This document shows, in pieces, positions 15,416 to 23,226 of a DNA stretch of 64,000 nucleotides. This DNA is from Nocardia sp. alder85J (GTDB taxonomy: Bacteria; Actinomycetota; Actinomycetes; Mycobacteriales; Mycobacteriaceae), in NCBI RefSeq assembly GCF_020176955.2, contig NZ_JAIUCZ020000001.1, positions 930,001 through 994,000 on the forward strand, in the 5' to 3' direction. The position numbers and the translations under genes are program-made. The notes under the pieces are model-generated. The model had not been told where the DNA came from and searched no databases. It saw only the letters and a program-made list of their open reading frames with translations. Position 1 is the first letter of the stretch. Each line of letters starts with the position of its first letter.

Positions 15416-16606
15416 ATGGCCGAACTGCCGTTCCGCTACTTCGATTGCGACAACCACTATTACGAGGCGCTGGACGCGTTCACCCGCTACCTCGAACCCG
15501 AGTACCGCAAGCGAGGGATCCAGTGGGCAGAGATCGACGGCAAGACCCGCCTGCTGGTCGCGGGCAAGGTCAACAAGTTCATTCCGAACCCGACCTTCGA
15601 TCCGGTCGCGGCCCCCGGTGTGATGGACGAGTACTTCCGTGGCCGCAATCCCAAGAGCGCCGATCCGCGGCAGCTGTTCGGGCAACTGGAGCCGATCCGG
15701 CCGGAGTACCGCGACCGGGACGCGCGGCTGGCGCTGATGGATCGGCAGGGTATGGACGGTGCGATCTTCCTGCCGACCCTCGGCGTCGGGATGGAACAGT
15801 ATCTGACCCACGACATTCCGGCCCTGACGGCGACCTTCCGCGCCTTCAACCGCTGGCTGGACGAGGACTGGGGATTCGCCTACCGGGAGCGGATCTTCGC
15901 CGCCCCGTACATCACCCTCTCCGACCCCGCCGGCGCGGTGCGCGAACTGGAGTGGGTACTCGAGCGGGATGCCCGGTTCGTGGTGATGGTCGGCGGTCCG
16001 GTGCATACCGCGGTCGGCGACCGGGCGCCGGGTGATCCGATGTTCGACGGGTTCTGGCAGCTGGCCGACGATTCGGGGATCACCGTGATCTATCACGGTG
16101 GTGAGACCGCCTATACCCGCATCCAGAGTTACTGGGGTGAGAACGATTTCACGGAAGCGTTCCGCGCCAACGCCTTCCGTGGTCTGTCGTCGCCGGACCC
16201 GATCCACGACACCATCGCCAGCCACCTGGCGCTGGGGCTGTTCCACCGCTTCCCGAACCTGCGGATCGCGAGCATCGAACTGGGCTCGGCGTGGGTGTTC
16301 CACCTGTTCGAGAAGCTGACGAAGTCCTACGGGCAGGTCCCGCACCTGTATCCGGAGGATCCGCGGGAGACGTTCCGCAAGCACCTGTTCGTCTCGCCGT
16401 ATTACGAGGACGAACTGGCCGGCCTGCTGAAACTGGTCGGCGTGGACCGGATCCTGATGGGTTCGGACTATCCGCATGTCGAGGGGCTGGCCGATCCGTC
16501 GACCTACATCAAGGATCTGGAGAATTTCGACTACACGGCCGAACAGTGCCGCGCCGTGATGCGGGACAACGGACTGGCGCTGACGGTCCGGCGGCCGGTG
16601 CGGTGA
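15416..16606 (+). CDS. Amidohydrolase-2 family metal hydrolase/decarboxylase
   Basis: A 396-residue TIM-barrel protein of the amidohydrolase-related (ACMSD-like) group. Seen are FDCDNHYYE at the N-terminus, where the classical HxH metal motif is altered to a D-x-N-H arrangement, VIYHGGET in mid-protein, and the late MGSDYPHVEGL with the conserved Asp-Tyr-Pro-His. Relatives hydrolyse or decarboxylate ring-fission products and other carboxylates. The start at ATG 15416 has ACAGGACGACC before it. It ends exactly where the convergent TetR gene ends (adjacent TGA/TCA). Two amidohydrolases of this superfamily flank the two TetR genes, pointing to one catabolic unit. Substrate unknown. Confidence 0.75.
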   Translation: MAELPFRYFDCDNHYYEALDAFTRYLEPEYRKRGIQWAEIDGKTRLLVAGKVNKFIPNPTFDPVAAPGVMDEYFRGRNPKSADPRQLFGQLEPIRPEYRDRDARLALMDRQGMDGAIFLPTLGVGMEQYLTHDIPALTATFRAFNRWLDEDWGFAYRERIFAAPYITLSDPAGAVRELEWVLERDARFVVMVGGPVHTAVGDRAPGDPMFDGFWQLADDSGITVIYHGGETAYTRIQSYWGENDFTEAFRANAFRGLSSPDPIHDTIASHLALGLFHRFPNLRIASIELGSAWVFHLFEKLTKSYGQVPHLYPEDPRETFRKHLFVSPYYEDELAGLLKLVGVDRILMGSDYPHVEGLADPSTYIKDLENFDYTAEQCRAVMRDNGLALTVRRPVR

Positions 16607-17254
16607 TCAGTCGCCTTTCGCCGCCGCCCGGCCGCGCTCGACGCGTGCCCGCGCTTCCGCCGCGGCCAGTTCGGGTGCGATCAGGTCGACGAACTTGTCA
16701 CCGATGAAGGACTTGGCATTGATCGGCCTGTCCAGATAGGCGGCACGCAGCAGGACGGCATGCGTTATCGCGAAAATCATGTCGGCGAGTTCCGCGGCTC
16801 GCTTCGGTCCCAGGATTTCCAGATCACTGACCATCCACCGGGATTGCGCGGTCTGATGTTCGGTCAGTAGCTGTTTCACCAGCGGATCGGTGCTGGCCTG
16901 GAGGGTCAGTTGCATCGTGAAGAAGTGCGGATACTTCTGGAATGCGGCCACGATCAGATGGATCTTCGCGCGCAATCGGCGTTCCGCGGTCGCGCGCCGG
17001 GCCGGCGACGGCGCCTGTGAGGGGGCGGACCAGCTGCCGAGCGTGACCGCGTACAGATGTTCCTTCGAGGTGAAATACCGATACAACGTACCGAGTGCGA
17101 CATTGGCGGCCTTGGCGATGTCGCGGATCTGGATCTGGTCGTAGGGCTGCTGGTAGAGCAATTCGGTCGCGGCGTCGATGATCCGCTGTCGGCGGGCCTG
17201 CTGCCACTCGGGAATCTCGTCGACGGAAACGGGTTCCTCCGTGGTGCGCGCCAC
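16607..17254 (-). CDS. TetR-family transcriptional regulator
   Basis: A 215-residue repressor-type protein. The helix-turn-helix lies at about residues 30-60, with IQIRDIAKAANVALGTLYRYFTSKEHLY nearly ideal for TetR/AcrR. The GTG at 17252-17254 is preceded by AGGAGGAG, which fixes the start; the open frame further upstream is not used. It shares clear sequence similarity with the TetR at 17771 across the DNA-binding and ligand domains, so the two are paralogs transcribed in opposite directions. A 19-bp dyad at 17304-17322 lies about 50 bases upstream of its start and is a candidate autoregulatory operator. Probable ligand: an acyl-CoA or catabolic intermediate. Confidence 0.85.
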   Translation of the reverse strand: MARTTEEPVSVDEIPEWQQARRQRIIDAATELLYQQPYDQIQIRDIAKAANVALGTLYRYFTSKEHLYAVTLGSWSAPSQAPSPARRATAERRLRAKIHLIVAAFQKYPHFFTMQLTLQASTDPLVKQLLTEHQTAQSRWMVSDLEILGPKRAAELADMIFAITHAVLLRAAYLDRPINAKSFIGDKFVDLIAPELAAAEARARVERGRAAAKGD

Positions 17255-17303
17255 CGTCTCTCCTCCTGGCCGAAGTGGAAATCCAATTTTAGACCACCCC
17301 ACT

Positions 17304-17322
17304 ATAGCTACCGACTGGCTAT
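17304..17322. promoter_or_regulatory. Candidate TetR operator (ATAGC-N9-GCTAT)
   Basis: A 19-bp imperfect palindrome with perfect 5-bp arms in the AT-rich region upstream of the minus-strand TetR gene. Length and position suit a TetR dimer site controlling the regulator itself and possibly rightward transcription. Not supported by a second identical copy in the window. Confidence 0.35.
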
Positions 17323-17409
17323 CTCTTGCATCTGAAATCTAGTTCTATTAATCTCGGTGGCAGTCGCCGGGCATGTCTCGTTCGGACCGAAGGATTGGAG
17401 TCGGCGGCA

Positions 17410-17778
17410 GTGTCCCTCGCTCTCACCGAAGTACAGCAGGACCTCCAGCCTGCCGATCAGCAGGCGCCGGCGGTCGGCGCCGCGGCCGTGGTGGCGCTGG
17501 GCCGGGACGCGGACGCGGCGCTGGAAGCGATCACCCTGTTCGGCGGTATCGGGTTCACCTGGGAGCACGACGTTCATCTGTATTGGCGCCGGGCGCTGAG
17601 CATTCAGGCCCGGACCGGGTCGACGGAGGCGTGGCCGGCCGAGGTCGGCGCGGCCGCGCTCGACGGCCGCCGGGACGCGTCGATCGATATCGCGGTCGAT
17701 GATCCGGAGTTCCGGGCCAGGGTCGCCGAAATCGTGGACCTGCGGTCGGCGGGGGTGCGGGTGCGGCCGCATGGGTGA
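17410..17778 (+). pseudogene. Fragment of an acyl-CoA dehydrogenase (FadE-type)
   Basis: An open frame of about 120 codons whose centre, ALEAITLFGGIGFTWEHDV then LYWRRAL, is the conserved C-terminal active-site region of acyl-CoA dehydrogenases. After it comes DDPEFRARVAEIVD, which looks like the opening of a second dehydrogenase domain, as in the two-domain FadE proteins of mycobacteria. The N-terminal FAD-binding part and the whole second domain are missing, so this is an internal piece of a once longer gene. It has a GTG at 17410 with GGAG upstream and its stop overlaps the ATG of the following TetR gene, so it may still be transcribed. No function is expected. Confidence 0.65.
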
Positions 17779-18418
17779 GCAGGTCCGGGACGAGGTGAGT
17801 GCGGCGCCGCAGCGGCTGCCGCAATGGCAGTCGGCGCGCCGGGAGCGCATCGTCGCCGCGGCGCTGGCCGCACTGGACGAACTGGATTACGAGCAGATCC
17901 AGATCCGTGATGTGGCGCAGGCGGCGGGGGTCGCGCTGGGCACTCTGTACCGGTACTTCTCCTCGAAGGAACATCTGTACAGCGCGGTGCTGCTGTCCTG
18001 GGCGGAACCCGCGGGGCGGTCGCTCGACGACGGATCGGCGGAATTCGATGCGGTGGAACGGATCCGGGTCCGGATCCGGCGGGTGGTCCGCGCCTTCGAG
18101 CGACAGCCGCGGTTGTACAAGATGCAGGTGTCGCTGCACAGCGCCGTGGACCCGCAGGCGAAGGAACTGCTCACCGAATTCGCCCGGTACAGCCGGAGCT
18201 GGCTCATCGCGGATTTCGCGGCACTGGGACCGGCCCGCGCCGCGGATACCGCGGCGATGTTGTGGGCCGTCATCGCGGCGATGCTGACCGACGCGATCAT
18301 TCATCGGGGGCGGACCATGGCCGATGTGTACCGGGTGGCCGACAGTTTCATCGACCTGGTGGAACCGCACCTGCGGGAGCTGCTCCGGGCCGATCAGGTG
18401 CTCCGGGATCAACAGTGA
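17771..18418 (+). CDS. TetR-family transcriptional regulator
   Basis: A 215-residue regulator starting at ATG 17771, which overlaps the last codons of the acyl-CoA dehydrogenase fragment. The helix-turn-helix IQIRDVAQAAGVALGTLYRYFSSKEHLY is nearly identical in pattern to the TetR at 16607, and both proteins are 215 residues long, so they derive from one duplication. Eighteen bases after its stop begins an amidohydrolase gene in the same direction, so it is likely to regulate that gene and be co-transcribed. The ligand-binding half (SLHSAVDPQAKELL) parallels the paralog's TLQASTDPLVKQLL and may sense a related ligand. Confidence 0.85.
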   Translation: MGEQVRDEVSAAPQRLPQWQSARRERIVAAALAALDELDYEQIQIRDVAQAAGVALGTLYRYFSSKEHLYSAVLLSWAEPAGRSLDDGSAEFDAVERIRVRIRRVVRAFERQPRLYKMQVSLHSAVDPQAKELLTEFARYSRSWLIADFAALGPARAADTAAMLWAVIAAMLTDAIIHRGRTMADVYRVADSFIDLVEPHLRELLRADQVLRDQQ

Positions 18419-18435
18419 CAGTGAAGGAGACAGCC

Positions 18436-19329
18436 ATGGCCATGCCGACCGGTGTGCCGATCGTGGACACCATGATCGGCTTCCCGCACGAGGGATCCGC
18501 GCAGTACGACTTCATTCGCAAGCAGACCCGGGATCAGGGTTCGGCAAAGATGGAATTCCCGGCCGAATACATGTTCAAGAATGTGCCGAAGCAATTGCCC
18601 ACCGACGACCCGGTGTCGGTCACACTGCACGAGATGGACCGGTTCGGCATCGAGGTGGGCATGATCGGCGTCGCCGACCAGACCTCGCAGCTGGCGTTGA
18701 AACGTCATCCGGATCGCTTCGTCGCCAGCAGCAGCATCGACGATCCCAACGACGTGACCGGCAGCGTGCGCCGGTTGCGCCGGGAATACGAGGAATTCGG
18801 CGTCCGGGCCGCGGGTGTGTTTCCCGCCGGGACGTTCCCACAGGTCGCCATCGACGATCCGAAGATGTACCCGGTCTACCAGACCTGTGTGGACCTCGGC
18901 ATCCCGATCTTCTGCACCGCCGGAATTCCGGGGCCCCGCCTGAAATACGCGGTGCAGGAGGTCTCCCGCATCGACGTGGTGATGTACGACTTCCCCGAAC
19001 TGGTCTTCGTCACCCGGCACGGCTGCGAGCCGTGGGAGGACCTCGCGGTGAAGCTCATGCTGAAATGGCCGAACCTCTACTACTCGACCTCGGCCTTCGC
19101 CCCGAAGTACTATCCGAAATCCATCGTCGACTACGCCAATTCGCGCGGCGCCGACAAGATCCTCTACGGCGGCTACTTCCCGATGGGCCTGTCGCTGGAA
19201 CGAATTTTCCGGGACATGCCCCACGTCGCCTTCAAGGACGAGGTCTGGCCGAAATTCCTCGGCGGCACCGCCCGCCGGCTGCTGAAGCTGGATCAGCCCA
19301 CGGGCAGCCACCCCGCATCGGCCAGCTGA
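18436..19329 (+). CDS. Amidohydrolase-2 family protein
   Basis: A 297-residue amidohydrolase-related protein starting at ATG 18436 with GAAGGAGA before it. The N-terminal VDTMIGFPHEG replaces the usual D-x-H-x-H metal site, FVTRHGCEPWED holds the mid-protein His, and the terminal ILYGGYFPMG corresponds to the GSDYP motif but lacks its Asp. Loss of several metal ligands compared with classical members suggests either an unusual active site or a non-hydrolytic role; this variant is seen in proteins paired with a canonical partner such as the one at 15416. It forms a likely operon with the TetR gene upstream and ends in a strong hairpin. Confidence 0.6.
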   Translation: MAMPTGVPIVDTMIGFPHEGSAQYDFIRKQTRDQGSAKMEFPAEYMFKNVPKQLPTDDPVSVTLHEMDRFGIEVGMIGVADQTSQLALKRHPDRFVASSSIDDPNDVTGSVRRLRREYEEFGVRAAGVFPAGTFPQVAIDDPKMYPVYQTCVDLGIPIFCTAGIPGPRLKYAVQEVSRIDVVMYDFPELVFVTRHGCEPWEDLAVKLMLKWPNLYYSTSAFAPKYYPKSIVDYANSRGADKILYGGYFPMGLSLERIFRDMPHVAFKDEVWPKFLGGTARRLLKLDQPTGSHPASAS

Positions 19330-19336
19330 TCCGCGA

Positions 19337-19359
19337 GGGCGTCCGCTCGGCGGACGCCC
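19337..19359 (+). terminator. Hairpin after the amidohydrolase gene
   Basis: A perfect 10-bp stem GGGCGTCCGC / GCGGACGCCC with a 3-base loop, 8 bases after the stop codon of the amidohydrolase gene. Its position fits transcription termination of the TetR-amidohydrolase unit. Confidence 0.65.
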
Positions 19360-19515
19360 GCACGGCAGGCCGGCCACAGTCGCTTCCGGATCTCCTGGAG
19401 GAGTTCACCTTCGGGTACCACCCGCAAGGCGTCATCCGGCCTGTGATGTATAGTACTGTAACACTACCGGTAAAGGTTTCGGCGAGCGTGGACGCGCGCT
19501 GCGGAAGGGATCGTC

Positions 19516-20871
19516 ATGAGCGCCGAAGAGGTCATCGACGAGCGGAAATCGGTCCGGCAGTTCGAATTCGAACGCCACGCGCCGGAGTATCGGCCGAACT
19601 TCGAGGCGATCACCCGGGAGATGCACCGCACGTGTCCGGTGGCGTGGTCGGACACCTACGGCGGGCACTGGGTGGCCGCGGGCAATCGGGAGGTCTTCGA
19701 TCTGGCGCGGTCGCCGCACCTGTCCAACGATCGGGACGTGCATGGTGAAAGGCGGGGCTACGAAGGGGTTTACGTGCCCACGCCGCCGATGAATCCGAAG
19801 GCTCCGGTGGTGCGTGGCGGATTCCTGGAGATGGATCCGCCGGAGCAGCAGGCCTATCGGCAGGCGCTCAATCCCTACCTGTCGCCCGCGGCGATCAACC
19901 GCTGGATCCCGTTCCTCGACGAGGTGGCCCGCGCCTGCCTCGACGAGAAGATCGACACGGGCCGTATCGATTTCGTGGACGACCTCGCCAACATCGTTCC
20001 GGCGGTGTTCACGCTGGCGCTGATGGGCATCCCGCTGCGGAAGTGGTCGGTCTACTGCGAGCCGGCGCACGCCCTGATCTACACGCCGCCGGCCTCACCG
20101 GACAGCAAGCGGGTGTGGCGGGCCGCCATGGCGATGGGCGCCGACCTCTACACCACCATGCTGGAGATCCGCGAGACGCCGCGGCCGGGTCTGATCGACG
20201 CGCTCAACAACCTCCGCATCGACGGACAGCCGGCGCCGGACATCGAACTGGTGGGTGCGCTGAACCTCATCATCGGCGGCGGTTTCGACACCACCACCGC
20301 CCTCACCGCGCATTCGCTGGAATGGTTGTCAGAGCATCCCGCGGAGCGGGCGGCGCTGAGCGGGGATCGGGAGGTGCTGCTGGATTCGGCGACGGAGGAG
20401 TTCCTCCGCTACTTCACCCCGGCCCCCGGCGACGGCCGCACGATCGCCGCCGATTGCACCATCGCGGGCGTCGACTTCCGGGAGGGAGAGCGGCTGTGGT
20501 TGTCGTGGGCGATGGCCAATCGTGACCCGTCGCTGTTCCCCGACCCCGATACCGTCGATCTGGGCCGGCGCGGCAACCGCCATTTCAGCTTCGGTCTCGG
20601 CATCCATCGGTGCATCGGGTCGAACGTCGCCCGGAACGTGTTCAAGCGCATGCTGCTCGCCGTCTTCGATCGGATGCCGGATTTCCACTGCGACGCCGCC
20701 GGGGCGGTCCACTATGACACGGTCGGCGTGATCAACGGAATGAAGCATCTCCCAGCGGATTTCACGCCCGGCCCCCGCCTCGGCCCCGGGCTGGACGAGA
20801 CCCTGGACGCACTCCAGACAGTGTGCGACGAGCAACGGCCGGCCGCCCCCGTCGTCCGGTCGGACAGCTGA
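19516..20871 (+). CDS. Cytochrome P450
   Basis: A 451-residue P450 that differs from those of the lipid region. The I-helix reads IIGGGFDTTTALT, ExxR is in EEFLRYFTP, and the haem loop FSFGLGIHRCIGSNVARN gives Cys366. The CIGSNVAR form of the loop and a C-terminal extension of about 30 residues set it apart from the CLGAPLAR enzymes at 170, 9096 and 10331. The ATG at 19516 has GGAAGGGATC before it. It is followed 15 bp later by an SDR gene in the same direction, a common P450/dehydrogenase pair that oxidises a methylene through alcohol to ketone. Probably part of catabolism rather than of the lipid pathway. Confidence 0.88.
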   Translation: MSAEEVIDERKSVRQFEFERHAPEYRPNFEAITREMHRTCPVAWSDTYGGHWVAAGNREVFDLARSPHLSNDRDVHGERRGYEGVYVPTPPMNPKAPVVRGGFLEMDPPEQQAYRQALNPYLSPAAINRWIPFLDEVARACLDEKIDTGRIDFVDDLANIVPAVFTLALMGIPLRKWSVYCEPAHALIYTPPASPDSKRVWRAAMAMGADLYTTMLEIRETPRPGLIDALNNLRIDGQPAPDIELVGALNLIIGGGFDTTTALTAHSLEWLSEHPAERAALSGDREVLLDSATEEFLRYFTPAPGDGRTIAADCTIAGVDFREGERLWLSWAMANRDPSLFPDPDTVDLGRRGNRHFSFGLGIHRCIGSNVARNVFKRMLLAVFDRMPDFHCDAAGAVHYDTVGVINGMKHLPADFTPGPRLGPGLDETLDALQTVCDEQRPAAPVVRSDS

Positions 20872-20886
20872 GGCACGGGGGTCGAC

Positions 20887-21690
20887 GTGGATCTGCGAGT
20901 ACGCGATCGCGGCTATCTCATCGTCGGTGGCACGGCCGGAATGGGACTGGCCACCGCGCACGCGCTGGCCGCCGACGGCGCCCGGATCGCCGTGGCCGGC
21001 CGCAACCGCGAGCGCGCCGAAGCCGCCGTGAAAGAACTGGCTGCGCAGCATGATACGAAGGTCTCGGCGGTGGTCGGCGACGTCTCCGGCGAGCATGCCG
21101 CCACCCGGATGGTGAACGAGGCGGTGGACCTGCTCGGCGGTCTGTCCGGCCTCGCCGTCACCACCGGCACCGGCCTGGAGGCGCACCGGGATTCCCGCAA
21201 CGCCACCGACGCCGACTGGTCGGCCGCCTTCGAGGACATCCTGATGGGCACCGTGCGGGTGGTGCGCGCGGCGCTGCCACATCTGGTGGCCACCGGCGAC
21301 GCCACGATCGTCACCACGGCCGCCTACTCGATCCGCTCCTACCATCCGGCCCGGCTGCCGTACGTCACGCTGAAATCGGGTGTCGCCGCGTTCACCAAGA
21401 CGATCGCCCGCGAGTACGGCCCCGTGGGTGTCCGCGCCAATTGCGTCTGCCCCGGAGTGATCGAGACGGGCTCGCTCGCCGCGCTGCGCGCGCAATTGGC
21501 CCGCGACCGCGGCGTGCCTCCGGACGGCCTGCTCGAGGACCTGATGACGGAGCAGTGGCACATGAATGTGGCGCTGGGCCGCCCGGGCCGGCCCGACGAG
21601 GTCGGCGAGCTGTTCGCATTCCTGCTCTCACCCCGCGCCGGCTATCTCAGTGGAGCGGTCGTCAATATCGACGGCGGCACCGAGTTCTGA
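20887..21690 (+). CDS. Short-chain dehydrogenase/reductase
   Basis: A 267-residue SDR with the nucleotide-binding motif GGTAGMGLA near residue 14, an ITTGTG-like strand, catalytic Tyr-x-x-x-Lys in YVTLK and the terminal LSGAVVNIDGG. The start is GTG at 20887 following a GGGGGTCG purine-rich tract. It sits directly after the P450 gene and may oxidise the alcohol that enzyme makes. The C-terminal half has an insertion around RDRGVPPDGLLEDLMTEQW that shapes the substrate pocket. NAD or NADP preference is not obvious, but AGRNRER after beta-2 suggests NADPH. Confidence 0.8.
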   Translation: MDLRVRDRGYLIVGGTAGMGLATAHALAADGARIAVAGRNRERAEAAVKELAAQHDTKVSAVVGDVSGEHAATRMVNEAVDLLGGLSGLAVTTGTGLEAHRDSRNATDADWSAAFEDILMGTVRVVRAALPHLVATGDATIVTTAAYSIRSYHPARLPYVTLKSGVAAFTKTIAREYGPVGVRANCVCPGVIETGSLAALRAQLARDRGVPPDGLLEDLMTEQWHMNVALGRPGRPDEVGELFAFLLSPRAGYLSGAVVNIDGGTEF

Positions 21691-21807
21691 AATCGGTTCG
21701 CGGCCACGATGTTCCGGTCCGGAACGGTCGTGTCGCCGGGGTCCGCGCGTCAATTCGACGACGACATCGCTGGGCGAAACGCCGGTTGCTCTGACACAGT
21801 CGTGGGC

Positions 21808-23064
21808 GTGAGCTATCGGTATCGGAATCTGACCCACGCCATCGAGGACCCTGACAGCCCGTTGCGCGAGTACTTCCATCGCCGGTTCCCGAACGTGCGA
21901 CCGGTGCAGGACGGCTACCGGCAAGCTTCGGGACCGCTGGTGGTGGACACTGTCACCGCGAACGCCGGAACCGTCGGCGCCGCATTCGATTTCCTGCTGC
22001 GATTCCGTCTCGATGCCGGATATCGTCCGCGGGTGGCGGCCGCGGCCGCGTCCATCGCGGAGGTGCCCGAGCATGTTGCCACGGTGTACGACGTGGCGGC
22101 GGCGGCCGTCGCCGCCGTGCATTCCGCGGCGAGCGGGGAGGCGCCGACCGTGGCGGTCCGGGCGTGCTGGGCGCTGGCTCTCACGACCGAGCTGTACCGC
22201 AACCCACTGCTCGTGGTGGGATCGGCGCCGGCCGAGCTGATCCGCAGCGGTGACTTCACCACCGCGTCGTTGCTGGCGCTGGCGCCGGACGACGTGGTCG
22301 AGCTGGTGTCGTCGCTGTACACGGCGGCGGCCACCGGGCTGGCCGGCATCCTCACCGCCGAGCACGACGAGGTGGTGCCGGGTGCGGCGTTCGAGGCGTC
22401 GCGGCTGTGTGCCGCCGAGGCGGACATCGTCGTCGACGGCACGTTGATCGAGTTGCGGACCCGGTTGGGAAGCCGGAACAAGAAATCGGGCCTGCGCTCG
22501 GATTCGTTGCCGCGCAACGACATCTACCAGGTGCTCGGCTGTGCCCTGTTCGACACCGCGGACCGGTACCGGCTGACCGAGGTGGGGGTGTACTCCGCCC
22601 GCTACGGGACGCTGCACCGGTGGCCCCTACAGCCGCTGGTGGACACCCTCGCCGGTGAACCGGTCGACCTCGCCGCGGAACGTGCGGCCGTCTGGGCGTT
22701 GCTCGATGTCCACGACGACGAGACCGCACCGAGCGCCGGGACGCAGGATGTCACCGTCTCCTCGCCGGGCACGGCCTCCCCGTCGCCCGACCCGGACTCG
22801 CCGTCGCCGGATGCCGTGCTCTCGCCGGACGAGGTGTCTGCGATTGCGGATACCGACGCTTCCGCAGACCCTGTCTCCCGGAAGCCGGAAGCCGGCCTCG
22901 CTCCGGACGTCACTCCGGCACCGGACACCGCCTCCCGGCCGCCGCAGACCGCGACCACGGCCGAGAACGGTAGCCGCCGCGGCTGGAAGCGGTTGACGCA
23001 GTGGGGGAGTCGGGTGGCGCGCCCCGGGAGACGCGGTGGGCGCGCGACCGGCGATCCGCACTGA
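21808..23064 (+). CDS. Uncharacterised protein with PD-(D/E)XK-like core and disordered tail
   Basis: About 418 residues if started at GTG 21808; a GTG two codons earlier or an ATG at 21709 are also possible and no ribosome site decides. The segment AEADIVVDGTLIELRT, then DIYQVLGCALFD and VGVYSARYGTLHRWPL, resembles nuclease-fold proteins of the PD-(D/E)XK type (Asp, then Glu-x-Lys, then a helix with Gln). Here the Lys is replaced (ELR), so catalysis is doubtful. From about residue 305 the sequence is Ser/Pro/Asp-rich with repeated SPD units and clearly disordered, ending in a basic RRGWKRL..GSR tail. It has no functional link to its neighbours. Family assignment is tentative. Confidence 0.5.
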   Translation: MSYRYRNLTHAIEDPDSPLREYFHRRFPNVRPVQDGYRQASGPLVVDTVTANAGTVGAAFDFLLRFRLDAGYRPRVAAAAASIAEVPEHVATVYDVAAAAVAAVHSAASGEAPTVAVRACWALALTTELYRNPLLVVGSAPAELIRSGDFTTASLLALAPDDVVELVSSLYTAAATGLAGILTAEHDEVVPGAAFEASRLCAAEADIVVDGTLIELRTRLGSRNKKSGLRSDSLPRNDIYQVLGCALFDTADRYRLTEVGVYSARYGTLHRWPLQPLVDTLAGEPVDLAAERAAVWALLDVHDDETAPSAGTQDVTVSSPGTASPSPDPDSPSPDAVLSPDEVSAIADTDASADPVSRKPEAGLAPDVTPAPDTASRPPQTATTAENGSRRGWKRLTQWGSRVARPGRRGGRATGDPH

Positions 23065-23071
23065 ACGCGGG

Positions 23072-23098
23072 CCCCGGGACCTCGGAATGGTCCCGGGG
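23072..23098. terminator. Perfect hairpin terminator
   Basis: CCCCGGGACC and GGTCCCGGGG form a perfect 10-bp stem around a 7-base loop, 7 bases after the stop of the 21808 gene. It also lies downstream of the minus-strand ring-cleavage operon and so may terminate both directions. Confidence 0.75.
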
Positions 23099-23114
23099 AG
23101 TCGGAGTAGCCGTC

Positions 23115-23186
23115 CTCGGTGGCCATGCCGGCCGGGCCCGCGCCGACGACGGCCACTCGGCCACGCCGTGTCACAGGGGCATTCAC
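23115..23186 (-). pseudogene. N-terminal stub of a FAD/NAD(P)-dependent oxidoreductase
   Basis: Starting at ATG 23184-23186 the minus strand encodes MNAPVTRRGRVAVVGAGPAGMA, a perfect flavoprotein Rossmann start, preceded by a good ribosome site (GAGGAGAAAAG). After about 22 codons similarity stops abruptly and the frame runs into the terminator and the neighbouring gene. It lies 40 bp after the hydrolase gene on the same strand, so the ring-cleavage operon once continued with a flavoprotein gene whose body has been deleted. The initiation signals look intact, which points to a recent event. Confidence 0.65.
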
Positions 23187-23226
23187 AACTTTTCTCCTCG
23201 TCGAGAAAATCGGGTCGAATGGTCGC

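Noticed and set aside
21710..21740. GTTCCGG-T-CCGGAAC inverted repeat after the SDR gene as a terminator
   Set aside because: The loop is a single base and the stem short; it could be an operator half-site or chance, so no feature was called.
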